A stretch of DNA of 64,000 nucleotides, from the NCBI RefSeq assembly GCF_023701485.1, contig NZ_JAMQBK010000031.1:227458-291457 (forward strand), given 5' to 3'. Position numbers and translations under genes: made by a program. Positions 45,306 through 54,003 of the stretch are shown piece after piece. The notes below the pieces were generated by a model. It searched no databases. It was not told where the DNA came from and was given only the letters and a program-made list of their open reading frames with translations. This DNA comes from Aporhodopirellula aestuarii. Its GTDB lineage: Bacteria > Planctomycetota > Planctomycetia > Pirellulales > Pirellulaceae. Within the stretch, counting starts at the first letter, position 1. Each line of letters starts with the position of its first letter.

Positions 45306-46046
45306 TCAGTCGAGCATCGGGACTTTTTGATCGACATCGCCTAGCGTTTCATTCAATGTCAAAACGCGTGCGTACCGATCACGCAAAGTCGACAGAGACG
45401 CCTCGTGCAATTCCGGTGTCACCGTCGCACAGCAATCCTCCACCACGGTGACGAGATACCCGAGATCACAGGCGTCTCGGATCGTGGTTTCGACGCATTC
45501 GTTGGTGTAAACACCAACAACAAACAGCGATTCAATCCCCATATTTTTCAACACGTAATGAATGTTGGTTGACGAAAAAACACCGCTCGCCGTTTTGTTG
45601 ATGACGATCTCGTCGAAGGCGGGATCGGGCGCAACCTGCTCCAAGAAATCGGCTTCGCGTGAGCCCGGCGGCGCCAACAACCGCAATCGTTTGTGTCCCT
45701 TTCCTCGATCTCGGCCGTTTTGGGTTAACGATTGGATCCGAGTGTGGATGACTTCGAGACCGTGCTGGCGAAACGCATCTTGCAATTTTCGAACACCGGG
45801 CAGTACGGACTTTTCCAATCGCTCGAAATAATACGCCTGTGCCTCCGGCGTCACACCACTGGCATCGGCATCCGCAAACACCCCGCAGCCTGGCGCCGCG
45901 TCGAGATACTGCAGATCGATACACAGCAACGCCGTGTTCCGCTCCGACAAGAACTCCATGTGCTTGGGGTTGTCGATAAACGATTCGTGATAGGCATCGC
46001 GGAGCGGATCGACGTGAGGATTGGAGTCTTCGTCGCGGTAGGTCAT
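45306..46046 (-). CDS. Isochorismatase-family cysteine hydrolase
   Basis: 246 residues. The catalytic triad of the family is intact: Asp in TALLCIDLQYLDAAPG, Lys in VINKTASGVFSSTNIHYVL and Cys in GVYTNECVETTIRDACDLG; the cis-peptide region VVGVYT precedes the Cys. Related enzymes hydrolyse N-carbamoyl-sarcosine, ureidoacrylate, biuret or nicotinamide through a covalent thioester. It is the last gene of the seven-gene operon, 3 bp after the M20 hydrolase stop. Given the neighbours, a ureido or carbamoyl substrate is the best guess; nicotinamide is less likely. Confidence 0.9.
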   Translation of the reverse strand: MTYRDEDSNPHVDPLRDAYHESFIDNPKHMEFLSERNTALLCIDLQYLDAAPGCGVFADADASGVTPEAQAYYFERLEKSVLPGVRKLQDAFRQHGLEVIHTRIQSLTQNGRDRGKGHKRLRLLAPPGSREADFLEQVAPDPAFDEIVINKTASGVFSSTNIHYVLKNMGIESLFVVGVYTNECVETTIRDACDLGYLVTVVEDCCATVTPELHEASLSTLRDRYARVLTLNETLGDVDQKVPMLD

Positions 46047-46049
46047 AGG

Positions 46050-47288
46050 TCAGTTGGCCAATTGGATTAAGGTGTTGAGCATCACGTTCGCGCCCGCTTC
46101 GATGTCCTTCCACGCGGTCCATTCCGATGGCGAATGACTTTGACCGCCTTTGCTGGGAACAAAAATCATTCCGACAGGAACCATCCTGCCCATGATCTGA
46201 GCATCGTGAGCGGCGCCACTGGGCATCGTGTTTGATTCTAACCCGAGCAAACGACATTGGTCGGTGAGAGCCTCAACCATCTTGGCACTGCACTGCACTG
46301 GAGCAATGTAGCTTTTCAATTCAAACTCAAACATCAGGTGTCGACGACGAGCGATTGCCGACAACGCTTTGCGAAACGCGGTCGACAACTCTTCGAGAAC
46401 GCCTTCCGACGTATCCCGCACATCCAGCGAAAATTCTACCAATCCGGGTACCGTGTTGGTCGCACCGGGCAAGATTTGAGCTTTCCCAATCGTCGCTCGA
46501 CTCCGATCGCTACCGTTCTCGTCGAGGATCCGGGGAATTTCGTGCGCGAAATCGGCGAGCCCCATGAAGGCGTCGTTTCGCATGTCCATGGGCGTCGTCC
46601 CGGCATGATTGGCCTCACCCTTGAAGCGGACCGCCCACGTAAAGAGCCCGGTGATTTCGTCAACGATCCCAACCGGTTTGCCGATCCGGTCGAGCACCGG
46701 GCCTTGCTCGATGTGCAGCTCCAGGTAGCCCTCAATTGACTCCGGATTGCGAGCGGCATCCAACGCCCCCATCGGATCGAGGCCATGTCGCCGCAGTTCC
46801 TCTTCGAGACGAACGCCATTCATGTCCGTCATCGTCGCGAGTTTTTCAGGGTTCAGTTGGCCGCACACCGACTGCGAACCGAACATCCCTCCAAAGCGGC
46901 CTTCCTCGTCACTGAACGCCACCAACTCAATCGTCCGATTGAGCGAAAGTCCCGCGTCGCGAATACACCGCAAACACTCCAGTCCCGCGATCACGCCTAG
47001 CGTGCCATCAAGAGCCCCCGCGCAGGGAACGGTGTCGATATGAGATCCAACCAAGATTTCAGGGGCCTCACTGGAGCCCTCAATCTTCGTCGAAATGTTT
47101 GCAGCACCATCGATCGAGTGAGTCAACCCCGCCGCCTCGATCTGGTCGGTCAGCCATCGCTTGCCCTCCATGTCCGCGTCCGTAAACGCCATCCGATAGA
47201 TGCCATGGTCAGCGGGATCGCGTCCAATTTCGGCGAGCGCGAGGATATCCGATTTGATCCTCTGCAAATCGACCTGAAGTGCTGGCAT
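46050..47288 (-). CDS. M20-family Zn hydrolase (ureido/carbamoyl amidohydrolase type)
   Basis: 412 residues from ATG 47288; a TTG at 47294 overlaps the asparagine-synthase stop. All metal and catalytic signatures are present: VGSHIDTVPCAGALDGTLGV, VAFSDEEGRFGGMFGSQSVC (Glu-Glu pair), YLELHIEQGPVLDRIGKPVG and EANHAGTTPMDMRNDAFMGL. The pattern is that of allantoate amidohydrolase, N-carbamoyl-L-amino-acid hydrolase and beta-ureidopropionase, which remove a ureido carbonyl and ammonia. The exact substrate cannot be read from sequence. Position between an asparagine synthase and a cysteine hydrolase suggests a shared pathway. Confidence 0.9.
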   Translation of the reverse strand: MPALQVDLQRIKSDILALAEIGRDPADHGIYRMAFTDADMEGKRWLTDQIEAAGLTHSIDGAANISTKIEGSSEAPEILVGSHIDTVPCAGALDGTLGVIAGLECLRCIRDAGLSLNRTIELVAFSDEEGRFGGMFGSQSVCGQLNPEKLATMTDMNGVRLEEELRRHGLDPMGALDAARNPESIEGYLELHIEQGPVLDRIGKPVGIVDEITGLFTWAVRFKGEANHAGTTPMDMRNDAFMGLADFAHEIPRILDENGSDRSRATIGKAQILPGATNTVPGLVEFSLDVRDTSEGVLEELSTAFRKALSAIARRRHLMFEFELKSYIAPVQCSAKMVEALTDQCRLLGLESNTMPSGAAHDAQIMGRMVPVGMIFVPSKGGQSHSPSEWTAWKDIEAGANVMLNTLIQLAN

Positions 47289-47290
47289 GA

Positions 47291-49210
47291 TCAATCAACC
47301 GCCGGCAGCGGAAGCCCTTCGACGTATTGACCGTGCAACATGTGAAGCTGCAAGGCATGGTTCATAACGATATCGTTGCGACGTGCGATCGTGCCGTCGG
47401 TCTCGTTCCACGCATCGGTCAAGAACTTCGACAGACGATCGTGATCAAACAAACCGACCTGCGCAACGCGTTCGGGAGTTAACCAGTGATCGATCATCTC
47501 TTGCACGGCCGCGCGTTTGACCGGATCAGTATGAGCGGGCGGGGCCATGAAGGCAAACTTCTTGCGTTCGTACAGTTCTCGCGGCAACACGTTCACCATC
47601 GCTTCTCGGAGCACCCATTTCTCCACCCCGTCACGGATACGCACGTCCGGTGGAATCGTCGTCGCGTATTCCGCAACGTGATGATCCAAAAACGCGGGCC
47701 GAGCTTCCATCGAATTGGCCATGTCCATCCGATCGCCGCCCCATGTCAGGATCTGCCCCTCGAGCATCGTCTTGCTCCACGTGTACTGGGAGATATCGAG
47801 ACGGTGTCGGCCACGGACCATGCTCGGATCGATCGCCTCTGCCACCTCGGCAACCGGATCATACGTCTCCAGCATGTCGTGAATCGGCGAACTCAATAAC
47901 GGCTTGACCCGCGCCAGCACCATCATCCACGGCTGAATCCACGACGGGGTGAACCCGCACAGGTCTTGCCATGCTTGGTGAGTCTGGTCCTCTTCGGCCA
48001 AAATCGCACCGGCGAAGATCCCCGCCTCGTTGTCGCGGCCCAACCAGTCTCGTTTGAAGAACGGATAACCACCGAACAGTTCATCGGAACCTTCACCGGT
48101 GATCACGGCTTTATAATTGCACGCCCGCACGCGACGACTCATATGCCACTTCGCAACGGCGAGCGTGTTGTAAAACGTCCGCTCGGCGTGCCATGTCGCT
48201 CTCTCAAAGGCGGGGCCGTAGAGTTCCTTTTCGGTCAACCTCAACAGCTCTTGCTCCGCCCCTGTGCTTTCGGCCATCCGGCGAGCGATATTCGACTCGT
48301 CGTACTCATCACTATCAAAAGCAATCGTGAACGCCTTGATCGGCGATTGTTGCAAATTGGTGGCCAACCCCAGGATCGAGCAACTGTCGATGCCGCCGGA
48401 CAGATAGCACCCCACCGGGACATCGGCTTCCAAACGGGTCGCCACGGCATCAATCAAACGATCCTGAACACCCTGCACATACTCGCTCGGATCGACACCG
48501 GACTCGTGCGAGTCAGGGAATTCAAAATCCCACCAACGTTTGGTTTCGACTTCCAAACGGTCTCCACGAAGACTCGCGACCAGCATGTGTCCCGGCTTAA
48601 GCGCGTCGACTCCTTTAAACGAAGTCGAACCGGGTACCATCACCTGCATCATCTGATGCACGGCGGCTTTGGGGCAGAGCTGCGGCTCCACATCGGGGTG
48701 TTTGAGGATCGACTTCACTTCCGATCCCCACACCAACCCAGATTCGCCGAAGCGATAGTAAAGCGGCTTCACCCCAAAACGGTCTCGGATCAAGATCAAC
48801 CGTTTCTCTCGCTGATCGAATAAGACGATCGCAAATTCACCGCGGAGTTTTTCGACGAAAGACAAACCGTGTTTCAAGTACAACGGCAAGGTAATCGCGC
48901 TGTCACTCTTGCCGTTGCACGTGTACTGCTGACAGGCAAGCCGTGTGCGAATGTTTTTGTACCCGTAAAGTTCGCCGTTGACGGTAACCGCGTAATCTCC
49001 GTCACCGGTTTCGATCGGCTGGTGCCCACAATCGAGCCCGATGATCGATAACCGCGTGTGCCCGAGCGCAACCCCGTGCTCGCGAAAAAAACGACTGCCG
49101 CGTTCATCGGGACCACGATGATCGAGCACATCGAGCATCGGATCGAGGGCGAACCGCAAGTCGCGTTCGTTGGTGCGAGACGGATTCCAAAAGCCGGTGA
49201 TACCACACAT
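47291..49210 (-). CDS. asnB: Glutamine-hydrolysing asparagine synthase
   Basis: 639 residues. N-terminal glutaminase begins MCGITGFWNPS with Cys2 as nucleophile and has GPDERGSRFFREHGVALGHT and GDYAVTVNGELYGYKNIRTR. The synthetase domain has the PP-loop VGCYLSGGIDSCSILGLATN and KAVITGEGSDELFGGYPFFK. It amidates aspartate (or, in relatives, other carboxylates) with glutamine nitrogen and ATP. Its place in an operon with carbamoyl/ureido enzymes leaves open that it amidates a special substrate. Slightly longer than E. coli AsnB (554). Confidence 0.93.
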   Translation of the reverse strand: MCGITGFWNPSRTNERDLRFALDPMLDVLDHRGPDERGSRFFREHGVALGHTRLSIIGLDCGHQPIETGDGDYAVTVNGELYGYKNIRTRLACQQYTCNGKSDSAITLPLYLKHGLSFVEKLRGEFAIVLFDQREKRLILIRDRFGVKPLYYRFGESGLVWGSEVKSILKHPDVEPQLCPKAAVHQMMQVMVPGSTSFKGVDALKPGHMLVASLRGDRLEVETKRWWDFEFPDSHESGVDPSEYVQGVQDRLIDAVATRLEADVPVGCYLSGGIDSCSILGLATNLQQSPIKAFTIAFDSDEYDESNIARRMAESTGAEQELLRLTEKELYGPAFERATWHAERTFYNTLAVAKWHMSRRVRACNYKAVITGEGSDELFGGYPFFKRDWLGRDNEAGIFAGAILAEEDQTHQAWQDLCGFTPSWIQPWMMVLARVKPLLSSPIHDMLETYDPVAEVAEAIDPSMVRGRHRLDISQYTWSKTMLEGQILTWGGDRMDMANSMEARPAFLDHHVAEYATTIPPDVRIRDGVEKWVLREAMVNVLPRELYERKKFAFMAPPAHTDPVKRAAVQEMIDHWLTPERVAQVGLFDHDRLSKFLTDAWNETDGTIARRNDIVMNHALQLHMLHGQYVEGLPLPAVD

Positions 49211-49270
49211 AAAGGATGAAAAAGTTCTGAGTTCGAAGGAGAGATTTCAAGACGACCGCGGTGAGAAAAA

Positions 49271-50356
49271 TCAGCTCTCGCCCAATCCTGAGATTCGATC
49301 GAGCCGGTCGAGAACGGAGGCGAGCACGGACTGCCGCACGAACACGGCTCCGGCTGCTTGAGCGAAGTACAAATTGTGTTCCGTCTCGTCCAGATTTTCG
49401 CTGACTTCGTCGTTACGGGCCAACGGGTGCAAGATCACGGCGCCGGATTTGAGGCGACTGCCGGCATCCAACTTGTATCTCGCGTCCAGCTTTCGGTAAC
49501 TGTCGCCGAGAAACGCAATCGAGTTGACATAGACGACATCCAGTTCGGGCAACACCTCTTGAACATCATTGATGATTTCCAGCTCAATCGCCGATTCTTC
49601 GATCGGTTCGGTCAAATCCAACCCGACGGGATCCGCCAGCTCCGAAATCAACGTGATCTTTTTCACCGCCCCGGGAAACATCAACGCCAAGCGTACAAAA
49701 CTCTTCACCGCCCGCATCGAACCGGGCGTGCCGATGATCCCCAAGTGAACGCGTTTCTCTGGCGGGCAATCTGAACGACACAGTTCGGGACGCCACTTTA
49801 ACAACGCATACCAATCGATCAGCGCCTGCGTCGGATGATGCCCCGATCCATTCCCCGCATTGATCAGCGGCCGTTGTAAATTCTTGCTGATCTCGTCCAA
49901 ACAATTCGTATCGGGATGTCGCATGATGACCACATCACCGTACGTATTAAACATTTCGCCGATATCCGCGAGCGATTCGCCTTTCGCGATTCCGGTAACC
50001 TGTCCATCGGGCACCGACAACACCTTGCCGTCTAACCGTAAAACGGCACTTTCAAACGACAAACGCGTCCGCGTGCTGGCTTCGAAAAAGGCCGTGATCG
50101 CGATCTTTCCGTCAAGAGGTTTGTCCATCTCGACGTTGCGAGATTCCAGTAACGCCGCAAGCTGGGCGATCGCGACGACGCTCCGTCGGTTGAACTGACG
50201 CGGGTGCAAAATCGATTGGCCCGCTAACGTTTTCAACGCTTCGCGATCGATCTTGTGATCGCAATACTCCAACAGCGCCGATGGAGAGAGCCGCTGCCCT
50301 TTCGAATTTGTGGCCGCCGACGTCAACGGAGATGCTTCTTGATTGCTGGTATTCAT
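49271..50356 (-). CDS. Aspartate carbamoyltransferase-like protein
   Basis: 361 residues from ATG 50356; the frame is open to 50833 but that is the shadow of the symporter. Carbamoyl-phosphate site: AFFEASTRTRLSFE and INAGNGSGHHPTQALIDW; the 80s-loop Lys is in AKGESLADIGEMF. The final ILHPLARNDEVSENLD and LYFAQAAGAVFVRQSVLASV match PyrB. The aspartate site differs: E. coli GRTVHS becomes GSMRAVKS, and the Arg229/Gln231 segment TRVQKER is replaced by NSIAFLGDSYRK. It may be the pyrimidine enzyme or a carbamoyltransferase with another amino acceptor. No pyrI or pyrC is nearby. Confidence 0.85.
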   Translation of the reverse strand: MNTSNQEASPLTSAATNSKGQRLSPSALLEYCDHKIDREALKTLAGQSILHPRQFNRRSVVAIAQLAALLESRNVEMDKPLDGKIAITAFFEASTRTRLSFESAVLRLDGKVLSVPDGQVTGIAKGESLADIGEMFNTYGDVVIMRHPDTNCLDEISKNLQRPLINAGNGSGHHPTQALIDWYALLKWRPELCRSDCPPEKRVHLGIIGTPGSMRAVKSFVRLALMFPGAVKKITLISELADPVGLDLTEPIEESAIELEIINDVQEVLPELDVVYVNSIAFLGDSYRKLDARYKLDAGSRLKSGAVILHPLARNDEVSENLDETEHNLYFAQAAGAVFVRQSVLASVLDRLDRISGLGES

Positions 50357-50367
50357 GCTCGTACTAC

Positions 50368-50487
50368 TCACCAGATTTGTCGGTCTCGAGAGTCGATGAT
50401 TAGGAACGCGATCAGTGCCACCACGCCGACGCACGTTAACGCCAACGCACCAATCACTAACAGTTGTAAAAACCAAAGCGGAAACAT
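50368..50487 (-). CDS. 39-residue membrane peptide after the symporter
   Basis: Starts MFPLWFLQLLVIGALALTCV and continues GVVALIAFLIIDSRDRQIW: one long hydrophobic helix with a charged C-terminus. It begins 5 bp after the symporter stop and ends 11 bp before the carbamoyltransferase ATG. Small membrane subunits accompany several sodium/solute symporters, so it may be an accessory subunit of the transporter. Spacing, lack of stop codons and composition support a real gene. Confidence 0.65.
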   Translation of the reverse strand: MFPLWFLQLLVIGALALTCVGVVALIAFLIIDSRDRQIW

Positions 50488-50492
50488 CTTGC

Positions 50493-51974
50493 TCACGTTG
50501 CCTCATCAGCAAGAGTCGAAAAATTAAAATCGTCGGGTGCCAACCACGTCGCCAAACCAAACACGACGCCGGATACAGCAGCACCGACCAACGACGCGAC
50601 AAACCATCCGATGGCGAAGTAGGCCCACAGCCCTGTCGCGGTCCCGACCACCATCGCGGCTCCCGCGGCCAGAGGGCTCGGACGCTTGAAATAAAGCCCA
50701 CCGACGATCGGCCAAATGCAGCTACCGACCATCGGACCGGCAAAGAACAATACTGTCGCCAGCGTCCCCACATTCGGATACGCCACTCCCCATGACAGCA
50801 ATCCCAAAAAGATAATCGACAACGTCGATGCACGTCGTTTGGCCGAGTCCGACATCGCTCCTCCGCCGGACTTCAAACCGCTTGGCGACGATTTCGCGAT
50901 CGGTTCAACGATGTCATTGACGATCAAGTCCGCCGTTGCCGCCAACAGGCTATCAATGCTCGATGCCAACGAGCAGAACACGACGACGAACACCAACAAC
51001 GCGCCCCCCGTGCCCAATAACGTGGCCGCCACCAAGGGCCCAACCGTATCCGGTTGACTGATCCCAATGCCCAGCGCCGGAGCCGCCAACCCCAGAAACC
51101 CGGCCACGATCGGCACCGGCAACCACAACACCCCGCCGAGTGCGTAGGCCTTCGGGCCGACACCCTCTCGCATCGCGAACGCGCGGCTCCACCAGACATT
51201 GCTGTGGAAAATTTCACCAAACCCGAACAGCATGTTATTGAACAACGCCATCAACGCCGCCGGAAAGAACACCGACAATAACATCGGTCGGTTGGACTCC
51301 AGTTTCGAATGCACATCAGCGATATCGATTTGCGTCAAAACCGCGATCGCGACAACGACCAACCCGATCAGAATGATCAAACTCTGAATAAAGTCGGTTC
51401 CGATCACCGCGTACATTCCGCCAAAGAGCGTGTAGGTGACGCACACGGCCACAACCACCGACATGCCAACGGGATACGGTATTCCCGACAAAACTTCCAG
51501 CAATTTCCCGCCAGCCATCGACATTGAGATCAACCATGTGATCGCATAGAAGATCGAAATCAGCAGGAACGGCACCGAGCCCAGACTCCCGTATCTCCGC
51601 CGCACAAACTCAACCGCGGTGTAGCCTTTGGGCATCAATTGGCGGATTCGGCCGCTCATGGGCGCAAACGCGAATAATCCAAAACTCGCCGTCGAATACG
51701 CGACCGCGCCCCACACACCTAACTGCAACGCAAATTGAGGTGCCAGCATCGTGGTGTTGGACGTAATCCAAGTCGCCACCGCCGTGGCTGTCCCCAACGC
51801 CAAACCGACGTTTCGCCCCGCAACGGCAAAACCATCGTACGACGTCGCCCGACGCCCCCACCAAACGCCCAGTGAAATCCACAGCACGCTGAAGCATGCC
51901 AACATCACATAACCGGCCGTCGGAGACAGCACCGCCGTCGCCACGACCGGAGCACTCAAAATCGCTTGAATCAC
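50493..51974 (-). CDS. Sodium/solute symporter (SSS family)
   Basis: 493 residues from GTG 51974, which overlaps the preceding stop (GTGA). About thirteen membrane helices; the family core is seen in SYDGFAVAGRNVGLALGTAT, VATWITSNTTMLAPQFALQL, VSMSMAGGKLLEV-type and VTYTLFGGMYAVIGTDFIQS segments, the latter matching the conserved GG-Y/V-TD-Q motif. SSS transporters import organic solutes with sodium (proline, pantothenate, allantoin, urea). The operon suggests a nitrogen-rich or ureido solute. The C-terminus lies beside a 39-residue membrane peptide gene. Confidence 0.92.
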   Translation of the reverse strand: MIQAILSAPVVATAVLSPTAGYVMLACFSVLWISLGVWWGRRATSYDGFAVAGRNVGLALGTATAVATWITSNTTMLAPQFALQLGVWGAVAYSTASFGLFAFAPMSGRIRQLMPKGYTAVEFVRRRYGSLGSVPFLLISIFYAITWLISMSMAGGKLLEVLSGIPYPVGMSVVVAVCVTYTLFGGMYAVIGTDFIQSLIILIGLVVVAIAVLTQIDIADVHSKLESNRPMLLSVFFPAALMALFNNMLFGFGEIFHSNVWWSRAFAMREGVGPKAYALGGVLWLPVPIVAGFLGLAAPALGIGISQPDTVGPLVAATLLGTGGALLVFVVVFCSLASSIDSLLAATADLIVNDIVEPIAKSSPSGLKSGGGAMSDSAKRRASTLSIIFLGLLSWGVAYPNVGTLATVLFFAGPMVGSCIWPIVGGLYFKRPSPLAAGAAMVVGTATGLWAYFAIGWFVASLVGAAVSGVVFGLATWLAPDDFNFSTLADEAT

Positions 51975-52528
51975 GAAACCGCCCTCGATGTCTCCGTCAC
52001 CTTGGACGCTCTCAACGCCCCCACCCCTATCAGACCGATCATCGCGAGAAACACGATCAACCCCACACCGAACGACGCCCACGCCTGAGACATTGGCCAG
52101 TGATTGACCACAATCACCGCGGGCTGGCCGGTAACACCGACGAGCACTTCGTCAACGGAAAAAGCCTGAACGACAAAGGTGTGCTCGCCATCAGGCAACC
52201 CCGAAATGAACGCTTCGGGCAGCCCACCTTCGTAATAAGAATTGCCATCGGAATCGAGCACTTGATAGCGATTGGCACCCTCGATCTCATTCCACTGCAG
52301 CGACTGATAGCCTTCACGAACGTTATCAAACCGCGCTTGCACCAGCACAATTTCCGCCACAGTGGGACCAGGCATCAAAGGCCCCGGCAACAAAGGCTCA
52401 GGTGCCGACAAAACAGATCCAGGCGTGGCGTCCGACAGACCTTGAGCGGCACCAGACGCATGGTGACTGGAGAAAGCCACTGCCTGACAAAGAAGTACCA
52501 TCGTTAGACGAGGGATAAGCAAACGCAT
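51971..52528 (-). CDS. Exported FN3-like protein with C-terminal membrane anchor
   Basis: 185 residues. Signal peptide (LLIPRLTMVLLCQAVAFSSH), a Pro/Leu-rich spacer, a fibronectin-III-like domain (QSLQWNEIEGANRYQVLDSD; GLPDGEHTFVVQAFSVDEVL), and one transmembrane helix (FGVGLIVFLAMIGLIGVGAL) near the end. Its stop overlaps the symporter start, so the two are probably made together. First gene of the operon. It could bind substrate or stabilise the transporter outside the membrane; no relative comes to mind. Confidence 0.75.
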   Translation of the reverse strand: MRLLIPRLTMVLLCQAVAFSSHHASGAAQGLSDATPGSVLSAPEPLLPGPLMPGPTVAEIVLVQARFDNVREGYQSLQWNEIEGANRYQVLDSDGNSYYEGGLPEAFISGLPDGEHTFVVQAFSVDEVLVGVTGQPAVIVVNHWPMSQAWASFGVGLIVFLAMIGLIGVGALRASKVTETSRAVS

Positions 52529-54003
52529 CCGAACGATATCGAAATTTCACTCACCAGGGCCAAGTCGCCTCTGTCGGCCGGCGAGAAAAATTGTGGTCTC
52601 CTTACTTGCGAATGCGAATTGGCGACTGGAAACAAGATCCAATCAAATTGCGATTGCGGAACGGAAAAGCACGACAAAACGTGTTTTTTCGAAAGCAACC
52701 CGAACTCATCGATGCCACTCCACGGTGCGTCTTGGAAGATAACACGTCTCCGCTCGCGTCGAAACCGGTGTCTATCGCACACCCAACCCGATCAAGCAAC
52801 AAACTGGCGCGGTCCCCACAGGCTCACGAACAACCACACATGAACATTAGCTCACACCGCTTCATCCCTGGATGATTCCAATATCACGCCCAGCCTCCCA
52901 CGGCCCAGCCCCCACCACCGACCCCCTTTCGAACCCCAAACCATGGTCTGATGTTCAGTTCACTGCATAAGCAACAGGCGGTTCACCACGGCTCAACAAA
53001 CATCGATTCACTCGGCCGCGTTGATGGGCACTGCCACCGACCACCGCGGAGTATCACCAAACCACCGGCAAACGGTGAGGGCGGCAACAAAGAATCGTCG
53101 CCGAACTTGGTGTGGACCAAACGTTTGGAACTTGGGCGAAGCGGCAATGATAAATCGCCTTGCTCGCTTCTCACGCAGCACGACCGTCCATTGGCTAAAC
53201 GCGGTGAAGAATCAGATTCGTCAGAAGATGGACCAAGCCGCTATTCATGGGCGACATCGACGAGCGTAATAACTTTCGTTCGGCGATCGTTGAAAGTCGA
53301 TGCGCGTCGGTCACATCACCTTCTCAACCGCTGTGCACTGCCAGAGGCTCTTCCGTCCGCCGATCGCATACAGAAATACGCGTTCCACGATCACACTCGG
53401 GCAAACGCACTCCTCGAATCCCGCACAAATCCATCGCTTGTTATCTGCCACTGAATCGACGTCGCGGATCGTGGCAACCATCGATGCCAACCTGTCGTCG
53501 TCGCCTCTCAAAGAATGACAATCGATTCAAGTGCTACATGCTTGGGTGTCACCTTTGTTCCACACACTTCGCAGCCGGGTCGACGAATCGGAGTCCGCTC
53601 TGCGCCATCAAACAAGAACGGCATGCCATACGATGCCAATTCTACTGCAACCGGTGTTGCCATGGTCATTTGGTTTGCGTCCGTCTCGAACAGTAGATTC
53701 TTGCTCTGGTCGCAGACAAAACCAAATTGCAATCCATAGAGCAAGCAACTCCATAGAGCACAACATCTCACATTTCCAACGTGAATTACAGGAGCTTAGA
53801 GAGCACGCTCAATCTCAGTCGAGGTATGCTATTCCGGTGCACAATTAGGTGTTCGAACGCCTCAGAAATCCATCATTACATTAAGCCGGCATTGCGTTGC
53901 AGCACTCGCGACAAAATCGCTTTCTCTTTCGCCGCGAAACTGCGCAGACCTATAGACCACGTTGGCATATAGAACGCATCGCTCCCAAGCCTTTCTCCGC
54001 AAA
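52529..54003. other. 1.5-kb region without a supportable gene
   Basis: Reading frames here are short and their translations have no domain-like character (for instance 52951-53454 plus and 53508-53771 minus). The composition is more mixed than in the neighbouring genes. It must contain the promoters for the symporter operon (leftward) and the sulfatase block (rightward); I could not assign them. The lack of content fits decayed sequence between two accessory clusters. Confidence 0.55.

Noticed and set aside
52951..53454. 167-residue plus-strand frame in the gap before the sulfatases
   Set aside because: No ribosome-binding site, no recognisable segment and unusual composition; other frames over the same bases are equally open.
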